Source: Fimenecus sp964457415 (GTDB taxonomy: Bacteria > Bacillota > Clostridia > Oscillospirales > Acutalibacteraceae). Taken from it: a stretch of DNA of 44,938 nucleotides. Positions 1-7,981 of this stretch are shown here, piece by piece. The notes below the pieces were generated by a model. That model was not told where the DNA came from, searched no databases, and was given only the letters and a program-made list of their open reading frames with translations. The DNA is taken from the NCBI GenBank assembly GCA_964457415.1, contig CAYWFB010000005.1, positions 1 through 44,938 on the forward strand, in the 5' to 3' direction. Made by a program: the position numbers and the translations under genes. Within the stretch, counting starts at the first letter, position 1, and each line of letters opens with the position of its first letter.

Positions 1-27
1 ATTACGAGCGAAGCGAGTAACAAGGTT

Positions 28-44
28 CTGACGCAAAGCGTCAG
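28..44. repeat. Small perfect palindrome at window edge
   Basis: CTGACGC, three A residues, then GCGTCAG form a perfect 7-bp hairpin. A GAGCGAAGCGAG run lies just upstream. No gene can be read in positions 1-200. The stretch is built from short palindromes of the kind found between genes elsewhere in this window. Confidence 0.5.
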
Positions 45-80
45 GTTCTTATATCCATTTAACTAAGGAGGCGTATATTA

Positions 81-112
81 AATGCTGAATGCAGAGTGCG
101 GAATGATGAATT
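81..112. repeat. Intergenic repeat, GCATTC type
   Basis: The bottom strand carries a run of GCATTC-like words around GCACTCTGCATTCAGCAT. Similar runs occur at 7868-7890 and 39699-39732, always just outside a coding region. It is a short dispersed repeat of unknown role with no coding potential. Confidence 0.5.
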
Positions 113-117
113 ATTTT

Positions 118-193
118 ACGGGCGGAGGAGATGTTAACCCCTCAGTCGCTTCGCGACAGCTCCCCTTTCAGGGGAGCCGGGTATCCGCCCCTA
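118..193. repeat. Nested palindromic intergenic element
   Basis: Outer arms GGGCGGA (120-126) and TCCGCCC (184-190) pair and enclose a second repeat at 136-178. The inner repeat, read on the bottom strand, has GGCTCCCC...GGGGAGC followed by TGTCGC-GAA-GCGACTGAG. It matches the copies at 11809-11856 and 27921-27975. The element abuts the 3' end of the leftward lipoprotein gene and may help to end its transcript. One repeat family appears to have inserted into another. Confidence 0.6.
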
Positions 194-200
194 CGATTTT

Positions 201-1085
201 TTATTCCGCTTTGTAATTCTCTGCCAAGGTGTCAATTACTGCGGAGAATTCTTCGCCTTTCATCTGTTTAAGGCAATCGGTGCGATACTGCGAATAGTAG
301 CCGTATTCCTCGCTGAAAATATCAACACGGTTTACAAGAAAAATGTAATCGCCAACGGTTACTACCTCTGTTTTATCCTTTTCAACACCCTTTACGGCGC
401 CCCAAAATCCATCGGGGAAAGTGCCGTCAGAAAAAGCGTTGATAACTGTGTCGTGCACCTCGGTGTTTTCGCCAAGAGAGCCTACCGCTTCTTCAATTGA
501 TGTGCCGTCGACCACCATTTCAGCCACGGATTTAAAAGAATTTGTCACTTTATCCTTTTCTGCGGTTGACATTTCAATGGTTGCTCCATTGTCGTCAACA
601 TTGAAAAGATACCCTGTAACAAAACGGATTGCCACATAATTCTCTTCAAAATATTTCTTGATTTCATCCTCGGTAACGGGCTTGTCGCCATCCTCTGCAT
701 AATAATTTGCAAGCAGAGCGTTTTCATAAGCCTTTGATAACTCAATTTTATAAAGTGTGTGCTTTGAAATGCCGTTTTCTTCATAATGAGAACCATAAAG
801 ATGCCATAAATCGTTAACATCGGCAGAAACCTCTGCCTTAATGCTTGAATCAAGCACTAAACCACGGTTTGAAAACTCTGAATTGATTGCTACATATCTT
901 GAAATCTCTTTGAGAATAGCTTCTTCATTTACCTTGCCGTCTTCATTTTTCTCGGCGTGGATTTTAAAATACGAGTAAATTTCATTATCGATTTTTGTGC
1001 CGTTGACCTTGACCTTTGACATTGTGCAGGAGGCAAGTGTAAGCACCATAACGGCAACAAGAATAAGGGAAACTATTTTTTTCAT
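201..1085 (-). CDS. Lipoprotein with SurA/PpiC-like chaperone fold (putative)
   Basis: This is a 294-residue exported lipoprotein. It has a lysine start, a hydrophobic core and an LASC lipobox with the lipidated cysteine at residue 20. The rest resembles the SurA/PrsA N-terminal chaperone region: a short KVNGTKI-type start, helix-rich residues 30-150 with VTEDEIKKYFEENY, then a region around 150-270 where a parvulin domain would sit. I cannot see a clear set of parvulin active-site residues, so isomerase activity is doubtful and a holdase role is more likely. Its start overlaps the stop of the upstream membrane-protein gene by an ATGA, so the two are probably translationally coupled. The family call is from sequence feel only. 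Confidence 0.6.
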   Translation of the reverse strand: MKKIVSLILVAVMVLTLASCTMSKVKVNGTKIDNEIYSYFKIHAEKNEDGKVNEEAILKEISRYVAINSEFSNRGLVLDSSIKAEVSADVNDLWHLYGSHYEENGISKHTLYKIELSKAYENALLANYYAEDGDKPVTEDEIKKYFEENYVAIRFVTGYLFNVDDNGATIEMSTAEKDKVTNSFKSVAEMVVDGTSIEEAVGSLGENTEVHDTVINAFSDGTFPDGFWGAVKGVEKDKTEVVTVGDYIFLVNRVDIFSEEYGYYSQYRTDCLKQMKGEEFSAVIDTLAENYKAE

Positions 1086-1786
1086 TTTTCATTTTCTCCC
1101 TTGTTTTTAATGTATTCCTTATAAAGCTTTTCTTTCAAAAGCCTTTCTTCTTTTTCAAAACGTCTTTGCTCTTTGATTTTTTCTTTGTTTTTGCCGATTA
1201 TTCCGTTTCTCAAAAATGCCACAAGAAGCATTGCGATTATTGAGCCTGCCGCACAGCAGATGAAATCCACCATTGTGTCGGTGTTGCCCTTTTGAAGCGT
1301 CAGACCGTAAATCTGGTCCATTGAGAATTCATAGATTTCCCAACCCACTGCAATGCTCAAAGAAAATGCGAGTGAGAAAAGAGACGACATTGCAGGGCCC
1401 AAATTACCGCCACGCTTGCGGTAAATAATATTGGCAAAATCATAGCCGAACCAGGCGGATAAAAAGCCCGAGCCGAAATGAGTAAAAAGGTCAAAATGCT
1501 CAAAGTTGGTGCGGTTGTTAAGAGTTGAGCCGATACACACTGCCACAAAAATGAACAGATTGAGCATTGTCTGTATCGTATAATCCACTTCAATTATAAA
1601 GGACTTGCCACCGAAAATTTGAAAGAAATCCCAAAGGTGAGTAAAAATAATTGCGAATATAGCCTCTAAAAATTCAACCACTGAGCCGTGAAAAAGCCCG
1701 TAAATGCCCCAGCCTAAAATGACAATACGCAAAATAAGCCAGAGTATCTTATGAGATTTTGGTAAGTAGCCGAAAGAATTAGTCAT
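1082..1786 (-). CDS. YjdF/DUF2238-like integral membrane protein
   Basis: This is a 234-residue polytopic membrane protein with about five or six hydrophobic segments. The segment with HFDLFTHFGSG, then GWEIYEF, then DTMVDFICCAAGS matches the pattern of acidic and histidine residues in the YjdF/DUF2238 family, whose function is unknown. I chose the ATG at 1786 because GGTGA lies 6 nt upstream. A longer reading frame from a TTG at 1798 has no ribosome site. The C-terminus is a charged Lys/Glu tail of about 35 residues, probably cytoplasmic. The gene lies 53 nt after the GH13 gene and overlaps the lipoprotein gene, so the three probably form one leftward transcript. Confidence 0.6.
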   Translation of the reverse strand: MTNSFGYLPKSHKILWLILRIVILGWGIYGLFHGSVVEFLEAIFAIIFTHLWDFFQIFGGKSFIIEVDYTIQTMLNLFIFVAVCIGSTLNNRTNFEHFDLFTHFGSGFLSAWFGYDFANIIYRKRGGNLGPAMSSLFSLAFSLSIAVGWEIYEFSMDQIYGLTLQKGNTDTMVDFICCAAGSIIAMLLVAFLRNGIIGKNKEKIKEQRRFEKEERLLKEKLYKEYIKNKGENEK

Positions 1787-1839
1787 ATTTTTCACCAATC
1801 ATTTGTTTTTAACAGTATAATAGCACAAAGGCAAGCTTT

Positions 1840-3702
1840 TTACAAGGATAGTATGGTAAATGAGCAACCGTCAATATAGATTTCACCGTTTTCAACGCAA
1901 CCATTCATAAGTGTATGCGAATTTCTGTAATTCTCGGGCAAACGGTAGGTTATGGGGTGCTCGTTGCGGTTGACGATTACCATAATGTCGCCGTTTTCAT
2001 CTGCTCTGCGGTATGCAATACAACCGAGCATTGATGAAACAGGATAGAAATTACCTTTTCTGAATACGGGGTTTTCACGCCTTATTCTGCCCAGTTCCTT
2101 ATAGAATTTTATAAGCTCAAGGTTTTCATTGCCCCATGGGTAGCAACCGCGGTTGAACGGGTCTTTATAGCCTTCCATTCCCGCCTCGTCACCGTAATAA
2201 ACCGAGGGCACACCGGGGAGTGTGTATTGAATTGCCGCGGCACATTTTAAAAGACGAATACCCTTTTCATACTTTTCACCAAGAGAATGGCGGGATTGCC
2301 ACGCTCTGTCGCGGTATTCACAACTTTCACCCGTGATTTTGGTGATTGCGCGCTCTGTGTCGTGAGTGCCGATATGGTTCATCATCACGTCAAGGCACTG
2401 CTTTGGATAATTTTCAACTATGCTCATTACAGACTGCATAAAGCTTTCTGCTTTTCCGCTACGGCAGAAGTCGAGAATTGCATTTGCAAAGGGATAATTC
2501 ATAACGGAGTCAAGCTGACTGCCCAAAAGATATCGTCTGCGCGCGCCATAGCTGTGTTTTGTGGTGGCATCCTCCCAGACCTCGCCCATAAGCAATGCAT
2601 CGGGCTTGGTTTTCTTTAATCGGTTGCGTAATTCGTCAATGAAAACATCGGGCAATTCATCGGCAACATCAAGACGGAAGCCGTCTGCACCGGCCTCCAG
2701 CCATTTTTCGATTATTCCACCCTCGCCGTTGATAAATTCGCGGTATTCCTTGCCCTCTTCAATGACCTCGGGCAGAGTTATGAACCCCCACCAGCTTTGG
2801 TATTTATCAGGATAATTTGTGAATTTGTACCATTTATAATATGGGCTTTCGGGTGAGTTGTAAGCGCCCAAAGTCTTGTATCTTCTGTTTTTGTTGAAGT
2901 AAACGCTATCGGCACCTGTATGAGAAAAAACGCCGTCAAGAATTATGTGAATTCCTAAATCCTTTGCGGACTTGCAAAGAGATTTGAAATCCTCTTCAGT
3001 ACCTAAAATTGGGTCAATTTTGCCGTAATCTGCCGTATCATATCGGTGGTTTGAATGAGATTCGAAAATGGGATTTAAATAAATGCAAGTGACACCCAAA
3101 TCGTGAAGATAGGGGAGTTTTTCCTCAATACCCTTTAAGTCCCCACCGAAAAAGTCATTGTTTAATATTTTTCCGTCGGCGGTCGGTCTCCATTCGGGTT
3201 CAGCGCCCCAGTCTGAACGCATAACGCGGTCTGCGGGCACATTTTTTTTCTTTGTACCCGAATTATAAAAACGGTCGGGAAAAATCTGATAAATAATTCC
3301 GCCCTTAAGCCAATCGGGAGTGGTGAAATCCTTTTCGGTGACGGTTAATTGCCAATCGTTGTGTGCGCCGAAGCTTGCAGAAAATCCGCCAACTCCGTTG
3401 CTGGTTTCAAAAACAGAGCTTCTGCCGTAGGAAGAAAAGAAATCGAAATGATACCAATAAAGCCCCTCGCGGTCGATAGTGGTGTGAATATCCCAGATTT
3501 CACAGTCTTCGCCTGACATTCCCGCCCAGCGCATTGAGCGTTCTTCAAAATTGCCGTCATCACGGCGAAGCATAAGATACGCACCGCTGCAACAAAATGA
3601 GCGCGGAAGCACAAGACGGAAATGAATTTCTTCACCCATCTGTACACTACCGAATTTATTTTTAAAGAATAAATCTCTTGAATTATAGGGAACGAATCCC
3701 AT
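1840..3702 (-). CDS. GH13 alpha-glycosidase (neopullulanase/cyclomaltodextrinase-like)
   Basis: This 620-residue enzyme hydrolyses alpha-glucans. Residues 1-120 look like the N-terminal beta-sandwich of neopullulanase-type enzymes. The TIM barrel starts at GGIIYQIFPDRF (134-145). GH13 conserved regions are visible: DGVFSH (256-261), GFRLDVADE with the nucleophile Asp345, GEVW with the acid/base Glu374, and THD with the transition-state Asp448. No signal peptide is present, so it probably works in the cytoplasm on imported maltodextrins. The start has GGGGTGA 6 nt upstream. The gene is divergent from the GH36 operon. The exact GH13 subfamily and substrate cannot be fixed by eye. Confidence 0.9.
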   Translation of the reverse strand: MGFVPYNSRDLFFKNKFGSVQMGEEIHFRLVLPRSFCCSGAYLMLRRDDGNFEERSMRWAGMSGEDCEIWDIHTTIDREGLYWYHFDFFSSYGRSSVFETSNGVGGFSASFGAHNDWQLTVTEKDFTTPDWLKGGIIYQIFPDRFYNSGTKKKNVPADRVMRSDWGAEPEWRPTADGKILNNDFFGGDLKGIEEKLPYLHDLGVTCIYLNPIFESHSNHRYDTADYGKIDPILGTEEDFKSLCKSAKDLGIHIILDGVFSHTGADSVYFNKNRRYKTLGAYNSPESPYYKWYKFTNYPDKYQSWWGFITLPEVIEEGKEYREFINGEGGIIEKWLEAGADGFRLDVADELPDVFIDELRNRLKKTKPDALLMGEVWEDATTKHSYGARRRYLLGSQLDSVMNYPFANAILDFCRSGKAESFMQSVMSIVENYPKQCLDVMMNHIGTHDTERAITKITGESCEYRDRAWQSRHSLGEKYEKGIRLLKCAAAIQYTLPGVPSVYYGDEAGMEGYKDPFNRGCYPWGNENLELIKFYKELGRIRRENPVFRKGNFYPVSSMLGCIAYRRADENGDIMVIVNRNEHPITYRLPENYRNSHTLMNGCVENGEIYIDGCSFTILSL

Positions 3703-3736
3703 AGTTTCACCCCAATATGAACTTTCATCCTTAGTA

Positions 3737-3765
3737 TGCCTTCCCCTTGAGGGTGAGGTGGAATA
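3737..3765. repeat. Short palindromic repeat (CCTTCCCC-TTGAGGG type)
   Basis: CCTTCCCCTTGAGGGTGAGG resembles an abundant intergenic repeat of clostridial genomes. A decayed inverted relative may lie at 39615-39638. It sits between the GH13 start and its promoter, so it would be transcribed as part of the leader. Confidence 0.35.
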
Positions 3766-3791
3766 AACTGCGATAAGTCATTAACTAATAC

Positions 3792-3820
3792 ATTTTATCA
3801 AATTAAAGTATATATTGCAA
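3792..3820 (-). promoter_or_regulatory. Promoter for the leftward GH13 gene group
   Basis: On the bottom strand, TTGCAA (3820-3815) is followed by a 17-nt spacer and TAAAAT (3797-3792), with TGA just before the -10. This is a good sigma-A type site with an extended -10. It lies about 90 nt upstream of the GH13 start. Confidence 0.65.
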
Positions 3821-3825
3821 GAGGA

Positions 3826-3854
3826 TTGATTTTATCTTTTTGATATGATAATAT
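3826..3854 (+). promoter_or_regulatory. Promoter for the GH36-GH4-PfkB operon
   Basis: TTGATT, a 17-nt spacer and TAATAT, with TGA before the -10, lie 31 nt upstream of the GH36 start. Its -35 is only 5 bp from the -35 of the divergent GH13 promoter, so one bound regulator could affect both. Confidence 0.6.
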
Positions 3855-3885
3855 TATTATATATGTAATATAGGGGGAATTTTCT

Positions 3886-5589
3886 ATGTTTAAACTTTAT
3901 GCAGAAATGAAAGTCGGCGGTGGCGACCGCGCATATTCAAGCTATGATAACGAATGCTTTACCTTTGATTTGAAAGAAAAGGATAAGAGCATCAAGGGCG
4001 TTTTCACTGCCAAAAAGGATATGGTAATGAAAAGCCTTGCTCTCACAACAGAGAAAGATTTTGACGATGACGATTTGTTCTATGCAAACGGTTATCAGGC
4101 TTGGACAACATCAAGAGAATTCTCAAAGGATGACAAATTTGACGGTCTTCTTGACCTTGCAAGAATAACAAAGTTTACTGCTCATTTTGCAGGCCTTTCA
4201 GGTGACTATCACTTTGCAAGCTATGGCGAAAAGGGTAAATTCCACAGCTATACATATTGCTATTTCCGTGAAAAAGGCGAAGAGGAAATCACTCTTTACG
4301 GTTCAAGAAGCGAGCGTAAGGGCTTTACAGTTTTTGAAGTTGATATGAACGACGAAAAGTTCACAATCAGAAAAGATGTTGAGGGTCTTGCACTTAAAGC
4401 AGGTCAGGAGTATGAAATGTTTGATATCGCAATTATCGAGGGCGATATGAACAAGGTGATGGATAAATATTTCTTTGACTTTGTTGGTTGCAAAAAGCCC
4501 GCAATCAAGCACCTTTCAGGTTATACATCTTGGTACAACTATTTCCAGGATATTAACGAAGAAATCATACTTCGCGACCTTAACGGTTTAGACAGAGCAA
4601 GCGAAGAGGTTAGCATCTTCCAGGTTGACGACGGTTATCAGCACGCAGTTGGTGACTGGCTTATTACTGACCACAAGAAATTCCCCAACGGAATGAAATA
4701 TATTGCAGATAAAATTCACGAAAAGGGCTATAAGGCAGGTATCTGGCTTGCTCCTTTCAGCGCACAGTGTAATTCAATCCTTGCAAAGAAGCATCCTGAA
4801 TGGTTGCTCCGACACAACCGCAACGGCAAAAAGATGCTCGGTTGTCAGGGCTGGGGCGGTGCTTATACACTTGATATTTATCACCCCGAGGTTCGTAACT
4901 ATATCAAAAAGGTTTTCGACACAGTTCTCAATGTGTGGGGCTTTGATATGGTTAAGCTTGACTTCCTTTACAGCCAGTGCATTGAGCCCAGAAACGGCAA
5001 AACCCGTGGCGAAATTATGTGCGACGGTGTAGATTTGCTCCGTGAAGCTTGCGGTGACAAGTGGATTTTAGGTTGCGGTGTGCCACTCGGTGCTTGTATG
5101 GGTATCTTTGACGCTTGCCGTATCTCTTGCGACGTAAACAAAAACTGGAGATTTGAGCTTAAAAAGAGCCTTAACATCAACTCTATTGTTACAGGTATCA
5201 GATTTAACGCTGAAATCCCATCTTCACAGAATGCGATTACTAACACAATCTTCCGTAATCACCTTGACGGCAGAGCATTCTGCAACGACCCCGACGTATT
5301 CTTCCTTCGTGACATCAACATCGGTTACAATATGGAGCAGAAGCTTCTTCACGGTAAAGTTAATACTGTTTGCGGAAATGTTCTCTTTGTTTCTGACAAT
5401 GCGGGTGATTTTGATGATGAAAGAATTGAATACTTGAAGGAATTCTTCAGAGATAAGGATTACAAGGTTAAAATGGCAGAGTTTGAGGATGATGACGTTA
5501 TTCGTCTTGAATTCTCTGAAAACGGCGAAGACAAAACTTTAAGATTTAATCTCATCACAGGTGAGAGTAATATTTATGAGGTACTTTAA
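3886..5589 (+). CDS. GH36 alpha-galactosidase
   Basis: This 567-residue cytoplasmic enzyme has no signal peptide. It would release terminal alpha-galactose from raffinose-type or melibiose-type sugars. The GH36 core is clear: FQVDDGYQHAVGDW (245-258), GIWLAPF (285-291), KLDF with the nucleophile Asp359, and RISCD with the acid/base Asp416. Residues 1-200 fit the beta-sandwich domain of the family. At 567 residues it is shorter than the roughly 700-residue GH36 enzymes of many Firmicutes. AGGGGG precedes the start by about 9 nt. The GH4 gene follows after 3 nt, so they are cotranscribed. Other GH36 activities on related substrates are possible. Confidence 0.88.
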   Translation: MFKLYAEMKVGGGDRAYSSYDNECFTFDLKEKDKSIKGVFTAKKDMVMKSLALTTEKDFDDDDLFYANGYQAWTTSREFSKDDKFDGLLDLARITKFTAHFAGLSGDYHFASYGEKGKFHSYTYCYFREKGEEEITLYGSRSERKGFTVFEVDMNDEKFTIRKDVEGLALKAGQEYEMFDIAIIEGDMNKVMDKYFFDFVGCKKPAIKHLSGYTSWYNYFQDINEEIILRDLNGLDRASEEVSIFQVDDGYQHAVGDWLITDHKKFPNGMKYIADKIHEKGYKAGIWLAPFSAQCNSILAKKHPEWLLRHNRNGKKMLGCQGWGGAYTLDIYHPEVRNYIKKVFDTVLNVWGFDMVKLDFLYSQCIEPRNGKTRGEIMCDGVDLLREACGDKWILGCGVPLGACMGIFDACRISCDVNKNWRFELKKSLNINSIVTGIRFNAEIPSSQNAITNTIFRNHLDGRAFCNDPDVFFLRDINIGYNMEQKLLHGKVNTVCGNVLFVSDNAGDFDDERIEYLKEFFRDKDYKVKMAEFEDDDVIRLEFSENGEDKTLRFNLITGESNIYEVL

Positions 5590-5592
5590 AAT

Positions 5593-6960
5593 ATGAAGTT
5601 AGCAGTTATCGGTGGTGGCGGTGTCCGTTCAATGTTTCTTGCTAAAAGTATTGCGGGCAGAGCGGAAAAGATGGGTATTACTGACCTCGTCTTTATGGAT
5701 AACAATGAAAAGAAACTGAATATTTACGGCAAGATGGCGAGAGAAGTCTCTCGCCGTCTTTGTCCTGCTTTGAATTTCACTTTGACTACCGACGGCAAAG
5801 AGGCGGTTACCGATGCGGATTATGTAATCACTACAATCCGTGCGGGTGGTGACCGTATGCGTTGCCGTGACGAGCGAATTGCCCTTGACCTTGGAATTTT
5901 GGGTCAGGAGACTACGGGCGCGGCGGGATTTTCCTTTGCAATGCGCAGTATTCCCGCGCTTAAAGAGTATTGCGAATTGGTGAAAAAATACGCAAAGCCC
6001 GGTGCTATGGTGTTTAATTTCACAAACCCCGCGGGCGTTGTGTCACAGACCTTGCGTGATATGGGTTATGATTTTGCATATGGAATTTGCGACGCCCCAA
6101 GCGGAATGTTACGCCGATTTGAAGAATTATACGGTTATCCCGAAAATCACCTTGACGCACTCTGCTACGGGCTTAATCACCTGTCATTTTTCAAATATAT
6201 CAAGGCAGACGGCGTTGACATAACAAGCAAAATTGTGAGTGACGATGAGGCTTACGCAAATACTGATTTGCGTTATTTTGATAAGGATTTCTTAATGCGT
6301 AAACAGTACGTACCAAATGAATATATGTATTATTTCTACAATCGCGAAAAGGCGGTTGAGAATATTCTTAATGCCGAGCGTACTCGTGGTGAGCAGATTG
6401 CGGACATCAACGAAAAAATGACCGAAGCACTCTCTAATATTGATATTGAAAATGATTTTGAAAAGGCACTTGAAATCTTTGATTACTATTACGGACTTCG
6501 CGAGAATTCATATATGGCGAGTGAAACGGGTGAAAAGAGAAATTCAAACTGGCATTTTGATATGTATGCTCCCGATGATGGTGGCTATGCAGGTGTAGCA
6601 CTTGGTATAATCGACGCTAAAAATATGGAAAGCAATAAAAAAATCATTGCTTGTGTTCTAAATGATAACAAGGCGATTGATTTTCTTGACGAAACCGATA
6701 CTGTTGAAATCTCTTGCGAGGTTAAAAAAGGTAAGGTAATTCCCATTGAAATCGGCGAAGTGCCTTTTGAAAATAAAGAAATTATCACAAGAGTAAAGGC
6801 TTATGAGCGACTTGCCTCAAAGGCGATTATAAACTGCGACCGCGAAAGTGCAGTTGACTGCTTATATCTGCACCCCCTTGTCAGCTCATATTCTCTTGCA
6901 GAAAAATTGGTTGACAGCTATATAGAACTTAATAAAGATTTTACGGGTGAATGGAAATGA
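5593..6960 (+). CDS. GH4 NAD/metal-dependent glycosidase (6-phospho-beta-glucosidase-like)
   Basis: This is a 455-residue GH4 enzyme, a family that uses NAD and a divalent metal in a redox-assisted cleavage. The Rossmann start is VIGGGGVRS (5-13). Family motifs include IRAGGDRMRCRDE (82-94), GQETTGAAGF (104-113) and NFTNPAG (142-148). The metal ligands are probably Cys166 in CDAP and His196 in LNH. 6-phospho-beta-glucosidases usually have CN(V/I)P at the first site, so CDAP is a variant and the substrate is uncertain. An alpha-galactosidase or another glycosidase role is possible given the GH36 neighbour. It starts 3 nt after GH36 and overlaps the PfkB gene by ATGA. Confidence 0.85.
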   Translation: MKLAVIGGGGVRSMFLAKSIAGRAEKMGITDLVFMDNNEKKLNIYGKMAREVSRRLCPALNFTLTTDGKEAVTDADYVITTIRAGGDRMRCRDERIALDLGILGQETTGAAGFSFAMRSIPALKEYCELVKKYAKPGAMVFNFTNPAGVVSQTLRDMGYDFAYGICDAPSGMLRRFEELYGYPENHLDALCYGLNHLSFFKYIKADGVDITSKIVSDDEAYANTDLRYFDKDFLMRKQYVPNEYMYYFYNREKAVENILNAERTRGEQIADINEKMTEALSNIDIENDFEKALEIFDYYYGLRENSYMASETGEKRNSNWHFDMYAPDDGGYAGVALGIIDAKNMESNKKIIACVLNDNKAIDFLDETDTVEISCEVKKGKVIPIEIGEVPFENKEIITRVKAYERLASKAIINCDRESAVDCLYLHPLVSSYSLAEKLVDSYIELNKDFTGEWK

Positions 6961-7862
6961 GCTTTGTTGCGGCTTTCGGAAAACTGAATGTTGATTTGCT
7001 TTATGCAGGCATGCCAAGAATCCCCAACGAGGGTGAAGAAATCTATTCAAAGGATTTTAAGGTATGCCTTGGCGGAGGCTTGCCTGCAACTATGATTAAC
7101 TGTTCCCGTCTTGGTGTTCCTGCTAAAATCGGCACATTTTTAGGTGACGATATGTTCTCGGATTTTGCCCGCAAAGAATTAGATAAAAGCGGAACAAAAT
7201 ATGAGATTTTTGAGAGCACGGGTTATCCGCTGAATGTGACATCGGCAATCATTACCGACCGCGACCGTACCTTTGTTTCATACGGTGGAACAGAAATTTA
7301 CACCGACGAAATGCTTGAAAGAATATATAATTCTCTTAAAGGTGCGAAAATTGTCGCAATGCAAGAGAATATTCTGCCCGTTTATAAAGAACTTAAAAAA
7401 GACGGTACAATTTTAGTGCTAGATACGGGCTACAGCGAGGATATGTCAATTGGAAAATACCGCGATTTAATCGAGGTTGCCGATTATTACACCCCAAGCA
7501 TTGATGAAACCGAAAAAATGACGGGTACTTGCGACCCGAAAGAAGCCCTTAAAATCCTCGGCGAATATTTCCCGAAACCAATCGTAAAATTAGGCAAATA
7601 CGGTTGCGCAGGCTATGACGGAGAATTCTTTAAAGTCGATAATATTGACGAATTCAAATGCATTGACGCAACAGGGGCGGGGGACGCCTTCCTTGCGGGC
7701 TTGATTTACGGACTTTACAACGATTTGCCCTTTAAAGAGTGCATTTTAGCAGGTAATATCACCGGCGGAAAATGTGTTACGGGCATTGGTTGCCTGACGG
7801 AATATATAGATGAAAAAGAAATCAAAGAATATATTGAAAAATATAAAAAACTTATCAAGTAA
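6957..7862 (+). CDS. PfkB-family sugar kinase
   Basis: This 301-residue ribokinase/fructokinase-type kinase would use ATP to phosphorylate a sugar released by the upstream glycosidases. Signature parts are FGKLNVDLL near the start, the substrate-side GGGLPAT, KLGKYGCAGY, and the C-terminal PfkB signature DATGAGDAFLAG, whose GAGD holds the catalytic Asp. I prefer the ATG at 6957 over that at 6951. GGGTGA ends 6 nt before 6957, and this start gives the ATGA overlap with the GH4 stop. Fructose from a sucrose moiety is a reasonable substrate, but the sugar cannot be read from sequence. Confidence 0.85.
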   Translation: MSFVAAFGKLNVDLLYAGMPRIPNEGEEIYSKDFKVCLGGGLPATMINCSRLGVPAKIGTFLGDDMFSDFARKELDKSGTKYEIFESTGYPLNVTSAIITDRDRTFVSYGGTEIYTDEMLERIYNSLKGAKIVAMQENILPVYKELKKDGTILVLDTGYSEDMSIGKYRDLIEVADYYTPSIDETEKMTGTCDPKEALKILGEYFPKPIVKLGKYGCAGYDGEFFKVDNIDEFKCIDATGAGDAFLAGLIYGLYNDLPFKECILAGNITGGKCVTGIGCLTEYIDEKEIKEYIEKYKKLIK

Positions 7863-7867
7863 ATCAA

Positions 7868-7890
7868 TTCTGCATTTTGAATTCTGCATT
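7868..7890. repeat. Intergenic repeat, GCATTC type
   Basis: Two TTCTGCATT words separated by a TTGAA run resemble the repeats at 81-112 and 39699-39732. It lies right after the PfkB stop. No terminator hairpin with a T run is visible in this gap. Confidence 0.4.
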
Positions 7891-7899
7891 AAAAAATAC

Positions 7900-7928
7900 T
7901 GTACATTTTTACTTTATTGTGTTAAAAT
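7900..7928 (+). promoter_or_regulatory. Promoter for the FGGY kinase gene
   Basis: TGTACA, a 17-nt spacer and TAAAAT with TGT before the -10 (extended -10) lie 54 nt upstream of the kinase start. This allows separate expression of the kinase from the GH36-GH4-PfkB operon. Confidence 0.6.
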
Positions 7929-7981
7929 GCCATATATACAATTGTGAATGAAACAATAGTTTGCATAAAGGGGAAAAGAAA

